Origin: Hamiltosporidium tvaerminnensis
Lineage: Eukaryota; Microsporidia; Dubosqiidae
Direction: 5' to 3'
Length of the DNA stretch: 64,000 nt
Assembly (NCBI GenBank): GCA_022605425.2
Contig: CM061249.1
Coordinates: 558,001 to 622,000, forward strand
Both the position numbers and the translations under genes were made by a program. Below, one piece after another: positions 10,880-23,149 of the stretch (its first letter is position 1; every line of letters starts with the position of its first letter). The notes beneath the pieces are model-generated. The model was not told the DNA's origin, searched no databases, and saw nothing but the letters and a program-made list of their open reading frames with translations.

Positions 10880-12480
10880 AAGATCAAGTTACTCAGTGTT
10901 TTCTTCACAAAACTTGCATTTTTTGCAGATGCGGATCCAAATTTCAGCTACATCGACTATAACCTTGGCTCTTGGTCTGGTGGTCTGGTGATGATTCTTG
11001 CACATTCTCTCGAGAAAATCTCGATGCATAGAATTTCTTTGTACAAATAAACTCGGAATTACATATTTAAAATTCGTTTCTTAGGTAAATTTGATTCGAG
11101 ATTTAATAGCTCGTACCTAATTTATAGAGATTAGGATCTGTTATTTCGAAAAGAAAATACAAAATGTTCTTGCATCGGTACGATCTCTGTGATATCTAGG
11201 ACTTCGAATCACACCGTATCAATCTCTTTAGAGTCAGGAAATTTGGAATTAGAATTGTAATATTTTCTAGCGTTTTATATAAATGGCTTGCTGAAATTAT
11301 ATTTTTAAAAATTTAAAAATTGCTTTTTTTCAAACTATGATACACCAGAGTATAATCCTATTTTCGTTTCAACGTTTTGCATGACCAGAGACTAAAGGAT
11401 CACATGGCACTGAAAAAATTTCTTTCTCGTTCTCTGATATTAAAATTAGAACATGATTTAGGTTACAAAGTTGAATATTTTAACGAACTTTTCAATATAC
11501 AATATTTTCTCCTTTCTTTTTTGACTTCGTTCTATTGACTTGCCTAGTTTTCAGCGTACGTTATTCAAGAGATTGTAAATTGTTCTGATATATTCATATA
11601 CCTTCAAGTCTTCTTCAGAATTTATTTTGGGCAGAACGTCTAAAGAAAGAAAACATTTTAAACCCACTCTTAACTATATTTCAAACATGGCTTCATACAG
11701 TGTACAGTTTATGGCACTATGAGGAACTCTGTTTTTCATAATCTGATTAAAACATAAGCCTTTTGGCAATTTTCTGCTGTCAAACCTTTCAGGCAAGTAT
11801 AAAACATATTTTGAACTTCTTTAGTTGCACCTTCAACATAGCTCTGACTTTGAGAGTCTTGGGCTTTTTTTCGTACCATCTTTAAATCGGGCCTTATTCT
11901 AGATAAGTCTTTAACTGTGTTATTATCAAATTCTCTGCGATTTTCAGTTTGCAGAATTGAAGGTGTATCAGAAACGATAAACCTTGCAACAATAAATACG
12001 CTATCTCGACTGTAGTTTTGGTTTTAAAAGGTCGAGGTTGAATATATTTAATATAATTCTTGTAGACAAGTATGAATTTATATTTATTATCTGCTCGTGG
12101 CTACTTTTTGATTAAAACTACTTGACTTCTTGGGTTATAACTTCGCCTGGTATCCATCTTACAATCAACACCTTATCGCCAAACTGCGTTTTTTTACAGG
12201 TAATAAATAAATAAAGGCACATTACTATCATTTATATTGTGATGCTTCAATGCTTTATATTTATCTTGTTTTCAAAACGTTTCTGACTCTCATGCTTAAA
12301 TGCAAAACTAGCATCATGTAAAATTAAGAATATCTTATCCTAGAATATATAAAACTAAACTATCTCTACGTTCCTCTACAGGAATTACAGGTTTTTTTTC
12401 TCACACAAAGTTATTACATCACACCTTGTATACGCCGATAATCTTTCGTTTTTTTCTCAATTCTATGTTTTTAGATGCCT
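10880..12480 (-). pseudogene. Integrase relic, KRBA2/SCAND3 type
   Basis: Minus-strand fragments align in order with the integrase of KRBA2/SCAND3-like proteins, which derive from a cut-and-paste integrase element or a gypsy-like integrase. Around 12300-12200 is HDASFAFKHESQKRFENK leading to CKKTQF, corresponding to the zinc-binding H2C2 region. Around 12130-11990 is QVVLI...PRADNKYKFILVYK followed by IQPRPFKTKTTVEIA. Around 11960-11830 is LQTENRREFDNN, then RPDLKMVRKKAQDSQSQSYV. About 11740-11640 is NRVPHSAINCTLYEAMF. Compared with the usual QVDLI, SDNGREF and SQGSVERAN blocks, the first Asp reads Val and the second Asp reads Glu; the last Glu remains. Stops and frameshifts are frequent, so it is dead. 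Ends are approximate. Confidence 0.7.
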
Positions 12481-14724
12481 TAACTTTTTATTTTAATTCC
12501 AAGTTTTGCTTCTTTGTGTGAGTTCGAGCATTCTGACGGTTTTATAGGCGCAAGGCATTGAGTTGTTTTTCGAAGGGCATTCAAATTACCAATATCGGTT
12601 AACATTCGTCATTGTATTTTCTTTTTTAGATGATAAATAACTGTAACACTTAAAGAACTGAAAAACAAAATATTCTTTAAATCGTTAAAGCTCGGAATAA
12701 TAAAGGCGATAATCACACCTGAATCTCATTGTTATGCCCCTGTTGGTTTATCATAGTAAACGGTGAACCCGTATAAGTATTTATATGACGGCAGAGTAAA
12801 AATTATCGTAATGTTTTTCTTTAAAAAAATTCATCAAATCGTCTATTTACATTGCCTATCATTTAAACGACCTCAATAACTACATTAAACTGATATCAGT
12901 TTTATATGAAACTAAGAAATAATGAAAAAGTTTCTAAATTGTTCTTCACGGAATTTAAGAAAATCTATAGATGGAATATTTAATCATGATATAGTATAAT
13001 AATCTTAAGATTGCTCAATCATCTTTTAAATTATATGACGGAAATAAATTCAATATCATGAATGCAATAAAATTTCAATTTGCAAGTTGTAAGTTTGATT
13101 AACACTTCTGTAAGCTTCGAAGTTTACTTTAAACCTTTTATAATTCACGTTTTCGCTATATTTTAGAGATTTCGGCAACAAACTGTTAACTAAAATATGA
13201 AAATTTACGAATTATAACAATAAAAGCATAGGTACCTTCTAAACACAACAAATCAGCAGTCCGAGTATCTGTTTTAAAAAATACCATATGGTCTTAAATA
13301 TATTTGTAAGATGCTATTTTTCAGATAAAACGGATCAAGATACGAGAATAATACATTTCACGAGTCTAGTAAAGATTTTTTAGCGTATAGAATATAGAAT
13401 ACAAGATCCTTGCTTTTTATCTCAAAAGACAGGGAGTATTCTTTAAACTAAGCCCATTTATAATATATTTTTTGAGCCAAATGAAAGGCTTAGGTTTATT
13501 TTACTTCAATTATATATCGAGTTTTGGACCTACCTACATCTCAGTATACAACCAAAATATGTACCATACGAACCTTTCAGTCTTAACAAAATTTTTATAC
13601 TCAATGCTTAGTTTTAATATCTAAAAAACGAAATACATAATATTATACACTTCATTTGCTGGAAAGTCTTAAAATTTAAAAATTAAACTAAAATGTCGAT
13701 ATTTTATGTTTAGTCGCAGTTTTATACACATTCGTTAATTACCGTTTTTAAAAGGAACAAATTGTTTTGAAATTTTTTACTATTTATTTATTTATTTAAA
13801 ATTAAATGCAGGCTTTTATTTACTTGTTGCTTTTTTTAGATTTATATGAGTTTAGAATTTTAATACGGCTCTAATAATGATTTTTTTTTTCAATCATATT
13901 TTCTTAATTCCAATGACTTGTCACTTAGTCTTAAAATTTAATCTGATGATTTCTATCAAACTCAAAAATTTTAATCAAATTCAAAAATGCATTTAGTATT
14001 TTCAATATTTAAAAGGAATTATATGGTTACCACTTTAAGTAAGATAGTCACAATAAATTAAAACTGAAAAGATAGTATATTTAAAAAAATTCAGACTATA
14101 AATCACACTTAATTATGCTTGAATGTTTAAAATTGGAATGTTTAGATGCTCTTTGAAATAATAGAATCAGATTGGTGCTCTAGGAATAACCTTATATTAG
14201 ATTTGAAGCATTATTTTATCATCTAAAAGTCAAAAAAAGAATAAAATATATTAAACTATTTGTATTTACTAGCTTTTCTTTTTATAAAACAAATATAATT
14301 GTGGTTTTTACTGATTGTTATCAAAAAATAATAATTTGGCTCGATGATTCATACAATATATAAATTTAGACATCTTAGATTTCGATAAAGCTTTAAAATG
14401 CACAATATATACGCTTAAGACAGATTAGAAATTAGCAGATTATCTATGTATAACTATATAAATAGTCAGTATTCAAAACTATCTAGAAACTGTTCATTGT
14501 ATTTATAATTAAAAAACTCGAAATTAGAAAAAAATATATTTTGTAAATAAAACTATTTTACGTGAATTATTGCATTATCGTTGCATACATTTGTTTTTAG
14601 CTGCCGAATTAGCTTTTATGTATTTAGGCTTACAAAAAATATTAAATTTGAGTTAATTTTTATAAAATTTGAAGAAAGAATTATAACTTTACAGCCAAAT
14701 ATTTTTATTATTTCACACAAACCT
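12481..14724. other. Gene-free spacer
   Basis: No gene is seen. The stretch contains short homopolymers and a TTTA microsatellite (near 13786-13799). The left edge may hold further N-terminal remains of the integrase relic. Confidence 0.5.
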
Positions 14725-15531
14725 TTATATTATATTTGACATATTCCACAAGTATATACAATTCAAAATATAACTATAAGCAATTATCTGGATCGCAAAC
14801 CAGAATAATTTTTTAATTTTTGGCGCAAATAATAAATCTTGTCTGTTCGCAAATTGATAACTAATTTTGGTACAACGAACAAATAATAGAAGAAATATGA
14901 TCAAATTCAACATAATCAGTGACAAATATTTAGGAATCGATATATTGAACAATATACACGCCATTATTATCAGTTTTTCTCCGACAAACAGCAAGAATGC
15001 AGATATAAGATGCGTTAAACAAATATTTGCTGGATATTTTGTAAGATTATTTTCAATAAATTTTATCATTAGGAAACTATTATAAACCACACAAGAATTT
15101 ATCACAAAAAGGAAAGTTAACATAAAAAAATATTCAACATATCCAACTGTTCTATTAATATGAAACATTTTTTCTTTTAATATATCATTTACATTGGATA
15201 GAATTATACTAAATAAATTCATCAAAACGCCATTCGTATTATTAACACAGAAATATGTATAATGTCTATTTTCATTCGCACGCTTTTTATAAAAAACTAT
15301 TAGACAGTAAAAATTAGACAATAAAAAGTTAATTATTGTTCTAATTTGTGTAGAAAGTGTTTTATTGATATCGAAGCATATCTGAATTAAAAATCCAAGA
15401 ACATGATTTATTAAAATCGTATAGAATATAATCTTTACCAGTCTTCTGAGTCGAATAAAAAAAATCGGATTTTGTTCAGCCAATGATTTCCTTTTCTTTT
15501 CTATCTCTTCCTTGCTTTCTATTTTCATCAT
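14725..15531 (-). CDS. Multi-span membrane protein (268 aa), distant family member
   Basis: No known family recognised. The ATG chosen (15531, beginning MMKIESKEEIEKKRKS) gives 268 aa; the open frame extends 8 codons further upstream only to a TTG. The N-terminus is charged and basic, and about six to seven hydrophobic helices follow. Size, topology, strand and A+T-rich codon use resemble the membrane family at 4.6, 37.6 and 43.0 kb, but the NNCKFI motif is absent, so membership is uncertain. Two cysteines in the YTYFCVNNTNG loop and several N-x-T/S sites lie in a predicted loop near residues 90-105. A decayed spacer lies on each side. Function unknown. Confidence 0.62.
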   Translation of the reverse strand: MMKIESKEEIEKKRKSLAEQNPIFFIRLRRLVKIIFYTILINHVLGFLIQICFDINKTLSTQIRTIINFLLSNFYCLIVFYKKRANENRHYTYFCVNNTNGVLMNLFSIILSNVNDILKEKMFHINRTVGYVEYFFMLTFLFVINSCVVYNSFLMIKFIENNLTKYPANICLTHLISAFLLFVGEKLIIMACILFNISIPKYLSLIMLNLIIFLLLFVRCTKISYQFANRQDLLFAPKIKKLFWFAIQIIAYSYILNCIYLWNMSNII

Positions 15532-16420
15532 GGATACTACTTGTTTATTTTTCAATACCTTGATAAAAATACAAATTTGTATTTTGAACTATAAATTTGT
15601 ATAAGAATTATAAACAAAACTATAAATTCCTATTTTTGATCTAATTAATTATCCATTTATAAACAGTAAGTAAATATGAATATTTAATTTTGAAAAATTA
15701 TTATTGTAATTATATTAATTATTTATATGACTCTATTATCTATCAAACAGTTTATAAAAATAATTTGAAACATAACAATTACTAATTTAAGTTAAATATC
15801 ATTTTTACAAATAAACTATCCAGAAGCGCTAAATTTTTTGAAGAGTGCAATAGTTCTTAAAATTTTTGTATTTTCCTGTTTTGTACTCTAAATATTTGAG
15901 CGAATTATTAAACCTGCTTGTATTATGGTATATTAGCATACTCGTTAGAGTGGTTTAGCTATATTTTAATGATCGGGTGTGCAATTGAGAAAATGTGATT
16001 AAAACCCATCTCATTGGACATTCTTTTATATATTTCGGCCGTTTATGTTTTAATCTTCTTATCATACAGAATAGATTATATTTTCGATAAAGATCATAGC
16101 TCTTTCGACTCATTAATTATTCATTCGCTATTTTTGAAGATGCTGAAGTTCTTTTTGGCGTATCATGCCATTCCTATGTCGAAAATAGCTTTTTTTCTGC
16201 TGGTCATCACAAATATTTCAACATAATGCTTAAAAAGGATCTAGCAATGAAAAAATATTTTTTTTCGTTTCAAACTTATGATTTAGCTTGCGCAAGCAAT
16301 TTAGAACTTCCAGGTCATATTTCTACATCTTTATTCTTAATTTAATCTGAGAATTTTTTCGTTGTTCTCATTCAAAAACATTCTTAAGTAGTCAAAACCA
16401 AATAAATTTTTCATTCTATA
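15532..16420. other. Gene-free spacer
   Basis: Very A+T-rich with no supported gene. The 70-codon frame at 16014-16226 has no recognisable motif or start signal and lies next to a transposase relic. Confidence 0.45.
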
Positions 16421-16429
16421 TGTATATAT

Positions 16430-16780
16430 TTCTCAGGAAATATTAATTCGCTTTGGTTTGATCTCCGTGTGTTTGGTGATAAATAATTTATTTTTAGTTC
16501 GTGAATTTTTTGCTTTTGACAATATGATCTTCCGCGTATGTTCTTTGTTGAATTACCTACAATACTGAATCTCTTGGATTGCTTTTGGTGTACAAAAGTA
16601 CTTTCAAATATTATTCAAATTAAATGTAGAAAATTATCTTCTTGGTTTATCTGTTTATGAATTCCGAATTCAATATAAGCAATAAATCCAAAAAACATTA
16701 CATTTCACTCTAATTAGTATCATTTAGATTGGATCTTTTACATAAGAGCTTTCGACTCTTCATGTATATTGTTTTAGAAT
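16430..16780 (-). pseudogene. Tc1/mariner (IS630)-like transposase relic
   Basis: One minus-strand frame reads VMFFGFIAYIEFG, then, after a stop, GNSTKNIRGR and KIHELKINYLSPNTRRSNQ. These correspond to the VMVWGxI block, the (Q)DNSTKH catalytic block and the IxxLxWPxxSPDLNPIE block of Tc1/IS630-superfamily transposases, with the expected spacing. The catalytic Asp of DN and the SPDLNPIE Asp are changed, and a stop interrupts it. The motif set is partial, so the assignment is moderate. Confidence 0.45.
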
Positions 16781-18060
16781 TAAATTACAATTTTTCATAA
16801 TGTTGTTTACCTAAAGAAAGTTATTTGATTGCAACTATTTAGGACATAATTTAATATTTGAATTTAATTAAATTTTGAGTTAAACACAATCTCACTCTTT
16901 TGTATAATTTCTTCTACATCATTGAATAATTTGATTTTTCTTCTTCTAAATCTGATTCTTTTATATATATTGTCGGTTACTTTTCCGTGGTTCCTCAATA
17001 TAAAAAAGGAATAAATTTTTTTTGTAGATACTCGTTTTACATTTGATTCTTAGATACATGCTCGTATTTAAGAGGTATTTGTTGAATATAGAAGTAAAGA
17101 AATATATATTTATCAGTAAAGCATTTTAGGCATAATAAATATATTTTTGAACATTAAATAAACATAAATGAGAGAGAATTTGGCTAAATACATTCAAAAA
17201 AATTTTATTTAACAATCGAACTTTTATATTCAAAATATTCTCCATAGTATACAATTATAAATTCTAATCATTCTATAAATCAAGTATATTAATCCTTATA
17301 ATTGGAATAAAAGATTAAAAATAAAATGTAACCAAGAAAATAAATACAAATAACAAAAGCCTACGATAAGATTAGGATTGCATTTTTAGATTAAAGCAAT
17401 TAATAAATAAGCAATATGATATATTTTTTACATCTTGCTAAACATATACTTTGCATCTGATAGTTTCAATCATAGATTTAATATTAAGAAAAATTTACCT
17501 ACAAATACCTTTGTAAATCATATTTTTTAAGAGTAATTGCATTTAAATTTTTACAAATATTCAAAGCTGCCAAATTCTTATAAAAAAATTATAATACCAA
17601 CCACAAAACACTGCATTTATTTCAAAATATTATTACTTAAAAAATATATTTGATAAATTAAAATTATCTAAATAATTCATAATTCCACGAATAAATTATA
17701 TACTGCAATAGGTGATAATAAAATTGTTAAATAATCTTATTAAGCTTTACTAAACTTATTTTTGGATTATTAACTTTTGATTTACTTCATGATACAAGTT
17801 TAAATATATGATAGAATAGACAATATCAAATATTTAAACCGAACGAATTTATTTTATAAAAAAATATTTTTCTCTAATAATTTTAAACAAATTACTGATT
17901 TCATCTTGAAAAAGTCCTCTAATATTTCATTAAAAACGATAAATATATTCGAAATCAAAACTAGAAACGCAAAACTAAAGAACATTTTTGCTTAAATTTT
18001 AGTATTTAGACACCATATAGATCTTTTAAATGTATTATAATAAAAAAAAATATTGTTATT
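16781..18060. other. Gene-free A+T-rich spacer
   Basis: No ORF, RNA gene or repeat could be supported. Composition becomes even more A+T-rich from about 17.1 kb, the left edge of the block that holds elongin C and the kinase. Confidence 0.5.
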
Positions 18061-18186
18061 TTTAAATAAAGCTATATGTTGATAAAATGTATTTTTATTC
18101 GATCGATTTTTTTAAGTGGTTTAAACAAATATTCGATTAAATTTATTTCTCACACACAAAGCATTATTATTTATAATTCTTATATC

Positions 18187-18402
18187 CATAGTTTCATACT
18201 TGTATTATTATTAATTGTAATCAATAAAAAATTTAAAAAAACAATTTCAAGGATATATCATAGTTTCATACTTGTATTATTATTAATTATAATCAATAAA
18301 ACATTTAAAAAAATATTTTCAAGGATATATCATAGTTTCATACTTGTATTATTATTAATTATAATCAATAAAACATTTAAAAAAATATTTTCAAGGATAT
18401 AG
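18187..18402. repeat. 72-bp minisatellite, 3 copies
   Basis: Three direct copies starting at 18187, 18259 and 18331, each beginning CATAGTTTCATACTTGTATT. The last two are nearly identical. The unit is a multiple of three and keeps a 108-codon ATG frame open (18076-18402), giving a repeated 24-residue hydrophobic-plus-basic unit containing SFILVLLLIIIN and KTFKK. With no flanking homology the frame is more likely a by-product of the repeat than a gene. Confidence 0.85.
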
Positions 18403-18676
18403 CTCTAATCAAATATAATATATTTTTTAATCTAATTTTTAATTATTGTTATTTCTTGAAAATATCTTATCAAAAACACTGAAACACACTTCTAATCGTA
18501 CAAATCAAAAAGTTAAGAAAAGTTAACCAATAAATACATTTATTATTTCTTACATAATCATTGGTTACATTGATATATATAGATAACTATACCAATATTT
18601 ACATAGGCATGTAAAATAATAGATAACCAATGATTTAATCAAAACATTATTTTTAATAAATTATTCAAGATTATTA

Positions 18677-18679
18677 CCC
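18677..18679 (+). promoter_or_regulatory. CCC start-proximal signal of elongin C gene
   Basis: TTACCCATCAAAAATG: CCC lies 7 nt before the start codon. Confidence 0.5.
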
Positions 18680-18686
18680 ATCAAAA

Positions 18687-18980
18687 ATGACAAAAGACGT
18701 TAAATTAATATCATACGATGGTATAGAATATATTGTTCCAGAAGAAATAGCTACACAGAGTTCAACACTTAAATCCTTTTTGGATGAAGAAAATCCTTTT
18801 ATAGAATCACACGAAAAAACAGTAGTTTTGCCAATTAAATCAAATATACTTAAAAGAGTAATAGATTATTTAAAATATAAATATGAGTATAAAGATACAG
18901 AAGGAACTATTCCTGATTTTGAAATTAAAGACGATGAGACATTAGAATTGTTAGATGTATCTTCATATCTTAGAATATAA
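18687..18980 (+). CDS. Elongin C (BTB/POZ-fold, Skp1-like)
   Basis: Small BTB/POZ-fold adaptor. In other eukaryotes elongin C pairs with elongin A/B or binds SOCS/BC-box proteins and cullins in ubiquitin ligases or the elongin complex. The 97-residue product begins DVKLISYDGIEYIV, matching the VKLISSDGHEFIV start of elongin C. It then has VVLPIKSNILKRVIDYLKYK, the counterpart of FREIPSHVLSKVCMYFTYK, followed by YEYKDTEGTIPDFEI, and ends LELLDVSSYLRI, matching LELLMAANFLDC. The protein stops there, without the long C-terminal F-box-binding extension of Skp1; that and the IPxF segment favour elongin C over Skp1. The ATG at 18687 follows a CCC signal. It lies in the minisatellite block upstream of the kinase gene. 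Confidence 0.85.
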   Translation: MTKDVKLISYDGIEYIVPEEIATQSSTLKSFLDEENPFIESHEKTVVLPIKSNILKRVIDYLKYKYEYKDTEGTIPDFEIKDDETLELLDVSSYLRI

Positions 18981-19149
18981 TTCTATAAAATATTTATATA
19001 TTGTAATTTTCTTAAAATAGTATTTTAAATATATTTTTATATTTGAATTTTTTAAATTAATTTTTGTTTCTTTTGTAATTTTAATTTTGAAATAGAAAAT
19101 TTTACAATTCTAGAATCTTAATTAAATTCTAACTTGGTATTCTTAAAAT

Positions 19150-19345
19150 ATAAAAAGTAAATAAATTTATAACAAATAAAATTGGTTAAGTATTCACTTA
19201 ACATAAAAAGTAAATAAATTTTATGATTGGATAGACAAATATTTACAAAATAAATATTTTAATATAAAAAGTAGATAAATTTTATGATTTGATAGACAAA
19301 TATTTATAAAATAAATATTTTAACATAAAAAGTAAATAAAATCTT
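19150..19345. repeat. Minisatellite, ~61-bp unit
   Basis: AAAAAGTAAATAAATT-type starts recur at 19152, 19205, 19266 and 19327. The central two copies share 'ttttatgatt' and 'gatagacaaatattta'. The first interval is shorter (53 bp). Confidence 0.7.
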
Positions 19346-19788
19346 AAATATCCTAAATAATTAGGTTCTCATTTTCTTATTTGATATTAAAATGGACAAA
19401 TTAAATAATTAAAAAGTAAAATAGAAAAAAAATTAGTGTCAAATTAATTTTAGATTCGTGAAGCTTTTTAATTATTTTAAAATAATTTATTATTACAATT
19501 ATAAACTAAATATAACTATTAAAAGATAAATAATCGTTTTTTAGCCACCAGAATGGATATCAAAAAATTTAAACTTTTTAATAAGTTATTTGTTTTGAAT
19601 CTTTTGTTAATATCTGAAAATACAAAAATTATTATTTTTTCTCTTTTGCAGATCAGTTCAGACATTTTATTTTATTTTTATAAAATTTCCAAGAATTTTG
19701 ATGTAGTGTTTAATACTATGTATGGTTGAGTAAATATAAATAAATAAAAAAATTTAGAGATTTGAATAATTAGAATGTATTTTTTTCT

Positions 19789-19930
19789 CTAAAAACAAAA
19801 AAAAGGAATTAATTTTGTATTTTATACTATATTTTAGTAAGGATTTTATTTTTTTTATCTAAAAACAAAAAAAAATGAATTAATTTTGTATTTTATACCA
19901 TGTTTTAGTAAGGATTTTATTTTTTTTTCA
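19789..19930. repeat. Minisatellite, 70-bp unit, 2 copies
   Basis: Two direct copies beginning at 19791 and 19861 share CTAAAAACAAAAAAAA, 'aattaattttgtattttata' and 'ttttagtaaggattttattt'. Confidence 0.75.
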
Positions 19931-20420
19931 AATAATTCTTGTTTTTGAGAATATTTTCGCTCTTTTTATTGATTCTTCATTCTAATAATCAGTATTTATT
20001 TTCTAAGAAATATCATACCATTTTTATTTTATTTACAAGATTATGTTTAATTTACATTCTTGCTTTCTTTTGAATAATAATATATTTTTATAAAATAATT
20101 ATTTTTCATATAAATCAGTTAAAAACTTACAATATATATGTTTTATTTATGCAGATTAGATTTAATTTGATAAATTACTTTTTTTCAAAAGATTTATTAA
20201 TTTTAAAGATTGAAATATCTCATTATTTTTTCTATAAACAATTTCTGTACAAAAAGAAGTTCTATTTATATTAATTTAAACCTTTTGAGTTAAATTATAT
20301 TTTTTTGAAAAAAAAAAAAGAATTTATAATAAAAGAAAAATAATTTATTTAAATAATTTCAAATGATATGGTAAATTTAACATAAAAAGTAATTTTTATG
20401 ATGATTGATTTCAAAAACAA

Positions 20421-20580
20421 AAATATTTTTTTTCAATTTATTTTGACACAGTAAAGATATTGAAATATAGAATTCTTTATTTTAAATGTTGTAGACCAAG
20501 AAATATTTTTTTCAATTTATTTTGTCAAATTAAAGATATTGAAACATAAAATTCTTTATTTTAAATATTGTAAAACAATA
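20421..20580. repeat. Minisatellite, ~80-bp unit, 2 copies
   Basis: Copies start near 20421 and 20501 and share 'tcaatttattttg', 'taaagatattgaaa' and 'aattctttattttaaat'. Confidence 0.7.
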
Positions 20581-21489
20581 AATATAATTTTATCTTTTTA
20601 AGAATAAATATTTTGGCCAAAAAATATTTTTTATTTAGTTTTAATAAATTTTCAAATGTTCTTGAGCGAGAAACATATTTTAATTTTCTCAAAATTTTTA
20701 TAATGTGATTTTAGCAACTCGGAAAGACATCAGTATCCTCTCTGAAGTATAAGTAATAATTAAAGCTTATTCTTCGATAAAATTCACAATAAATTTATAT
20801 ATTATTTGTAAATTACTACCAAAATAATTGAGGAGTTGTCTTGTTTTTAAGAATATGTAATATAAAATAGAAATTTATTATTTTGATAAATTATAGCAGA
20901 AGAGTAACTTTTTCTTTTTTCTAAATCTATAAGATTGCCTTAAATTTTAAAAGAACTAAAAAGTATTCTTAAAGAAAATCAGATAATTGAACAAATTGAG
21001 TTTTTAAAAATATTTTTTTTGTCTAACCAAAACATTTTAAATAAAAACATTTATCTTAAGTTTCAAATTAAACCGTTTTCATTAATTTAATTTTATGTCG
21101 TTTTTCAATTCATATTTTTTCAAAGTTTAATATAAAATACCTTTTCGCACGAAAAAACAATAAAAAACTCTTTTATTTTTTCAGAATCTAAAGTTTTAAT
21201 ACAGTGTGTACCAATATTTTAGTAAAATATTTTTTCTAATTATATAATGCTATCCTCGTCTTGAATTGATATATGCTTTGTTCAATATAAGTTTAATGTC
21301 TAGAATATGTCTTCTTTGTTCATAGTATGCTTTAAATTATACCTGGAATCAAGTATTGAATATTTAAATGCTTGTTTAATAAATTATTACTTAGAATTAA
21401 TATCTTAGATTCAATAAGATTAAATAAAATTTGAGGTATATTAAGATCTAAGTATATCTCTAATTACTTTTTATTGATATAGATATATA

Positions 21490-21690
21490 AATAGATTTTG
21501 ATATAATAATTCAATAAAAGACGTTTATTTTTATATTAAAAAGATATTGAAAATAAGTTAGATTTTGATATAAATAATTAAATAAAAGACGTTTATTTTT
21601 ATATTAAAAAGATATTGAAAATAAGTTAGATTTTGATTGAAATAATTAAATAGATGATATTGCTTTTTAAATTAAAAAGATAGTGAAGAC
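21490..21690. repeat. Minisatellite, 68-bp unit, about 2.7 copies
   Basis: The unit AGACGTTTATTTTTATATTA followed by 'aaaagatattgaaaataagt' recurs 68 bp apart (21519 and 21587). A third, diverged copy ('gatgatattgctttttaaat') follows. Confidence 0.75.
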
Positions 21691-22256
21691 GATAATATAG
21701 TCTTTTTGCTAATGAAATATCTTTTTTGAACATCTTGGTATCTTATAATTTCATTTAAAATTATTAATATTGTATAGTTTTGAATTATCATAGTATGAAT
21801 GTCTACTACTAAACATTAAAATTCGGATTATTTGTGTATAACCAACCAATGAAAACACTCAAAAAGAGAATAGAAATCAAATTTTCTCGTTAATTTTTAT
21901 TTTAAAGAATATTTGGAAAATTGTACCTCGACAAAATAAACTTAAGAAAATATTTACCAGTACAAAAATAAGCCAATAAAAAGTTTCTAAAAAAAAGATT
22001 TACAGATAAAAATAAATCCATTTTACAAATGAAATACAAAAATCAAAAGTTAAAACGGTTATCAGTTATTTAGAAGAGAATATAATATAAAAAAACAACT
22101 GATAAAATCTATAAAAAATGAAAAAAAAATTTAATTTAAGTAATATATTTTTAAACAGTTGTAATCATTTATATGAATATTTATTGCTAGAAAAGAGTAA
22201 AATATAAAAATATAATTCAAGATATATTGACTCATCCGCAAAATAAATAACGATGT

Positions 22257-22869
22257 ATTTTTTTAATCTAAAGAATAATAGAGATCTACAATATTATTTC
22301 TTCATCTATCAGAATACAAAATATTTATCATTTGCTTTTTTTAATCTAAAGAATAATAGAGATCTACAATATTCTTTCTTCATCTATCAGAATACAAAAT
22401 AATTATCATTTGCTTTTTTTAATCTAAAGAATAATAGAGATCTACAATATTCTTTCTTTATCTATCAGAATACAAAATATTTATCATTTGCTTTTTTTAA
22501 TCTAAAGAATAATAGAGATCTACAATATTATTTCTTCATCTATCAGAATACAAAATATTTATCATTTGCTTTTTTTAATCTAAAGAATAATAGAGATCTA
22601 CAATATTCTTTCTTCATCTATCAGAATACAAAATATTTATCATTTGCTTTTTTTAATCTAAAGAATAATAGAGATCTACAATATTATTTCTTCATCTATC
22701 AGAATACAAAATATTTATCATTTGCTTTTTTTAATCTAAAGAATAATAGAGATCTACAATATTCTTTCTTCATCTATCAGAATACAAAATATTTATCATT
22801 TGCTTTTTTTAATCTAAAGAATAATAGAGATCTACAATATTCTTTCTTCATCTATCAGAATACAAAATT
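22257..22869. repeat. 78-bp minisatellite, 8 copies
   Basis: Eight copies with exact 78-bp spacing; AATCTAAAGAATAATAGAGA starts at 22265, 22343, 22421, 22499, 22577, 22655, 22733 and 22811. Copies are nearly identical. One site separates two versions (attattt or attcttt after 'ctacaat'), giving the order 1-2-2-1-2-1-2-2. It is the largest and youngest-looking array in the window. Confidence 0.95.
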
Positions 22870-23149
22870 TATAAATATATTCAATATAATCATATTTGAA
22901 TCGAAATTTGATTATAGAAATATAAAAACTGATAAATAATATAATTTAAATACTCAAACCCGAATATTCCGTATTTGAAAATTTGAATCACAAAGATCAC
23001 AAACAAATAAAGAGTAAATAAATGATGATTGATTCTAAATAAATACAAATTAAAAACTGATAAATGATTTGAAATAGAAAATAAATGGAAAAGAAGTAAA
23101 GAAAATTATAAATTAAGAAATAATAATGAATTAAAATATGTAGATATAA

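Noticed and set aside
14867-15085. 72-codon plus-strand frame
   Set aside because: Antisense shadow of the membrane protein gene at 14725-15531.
16014-16226. 70-codon hydrophobic frame
   Set aside because: No motif; it lies in decayed, probably transposon-derived DNA.
22257-22869. Possible CRISPR array
   Set aside because: The whole 78-bp unit repeats with no unique spacers, and the genome is eukaryotic; it is a minisatellite.
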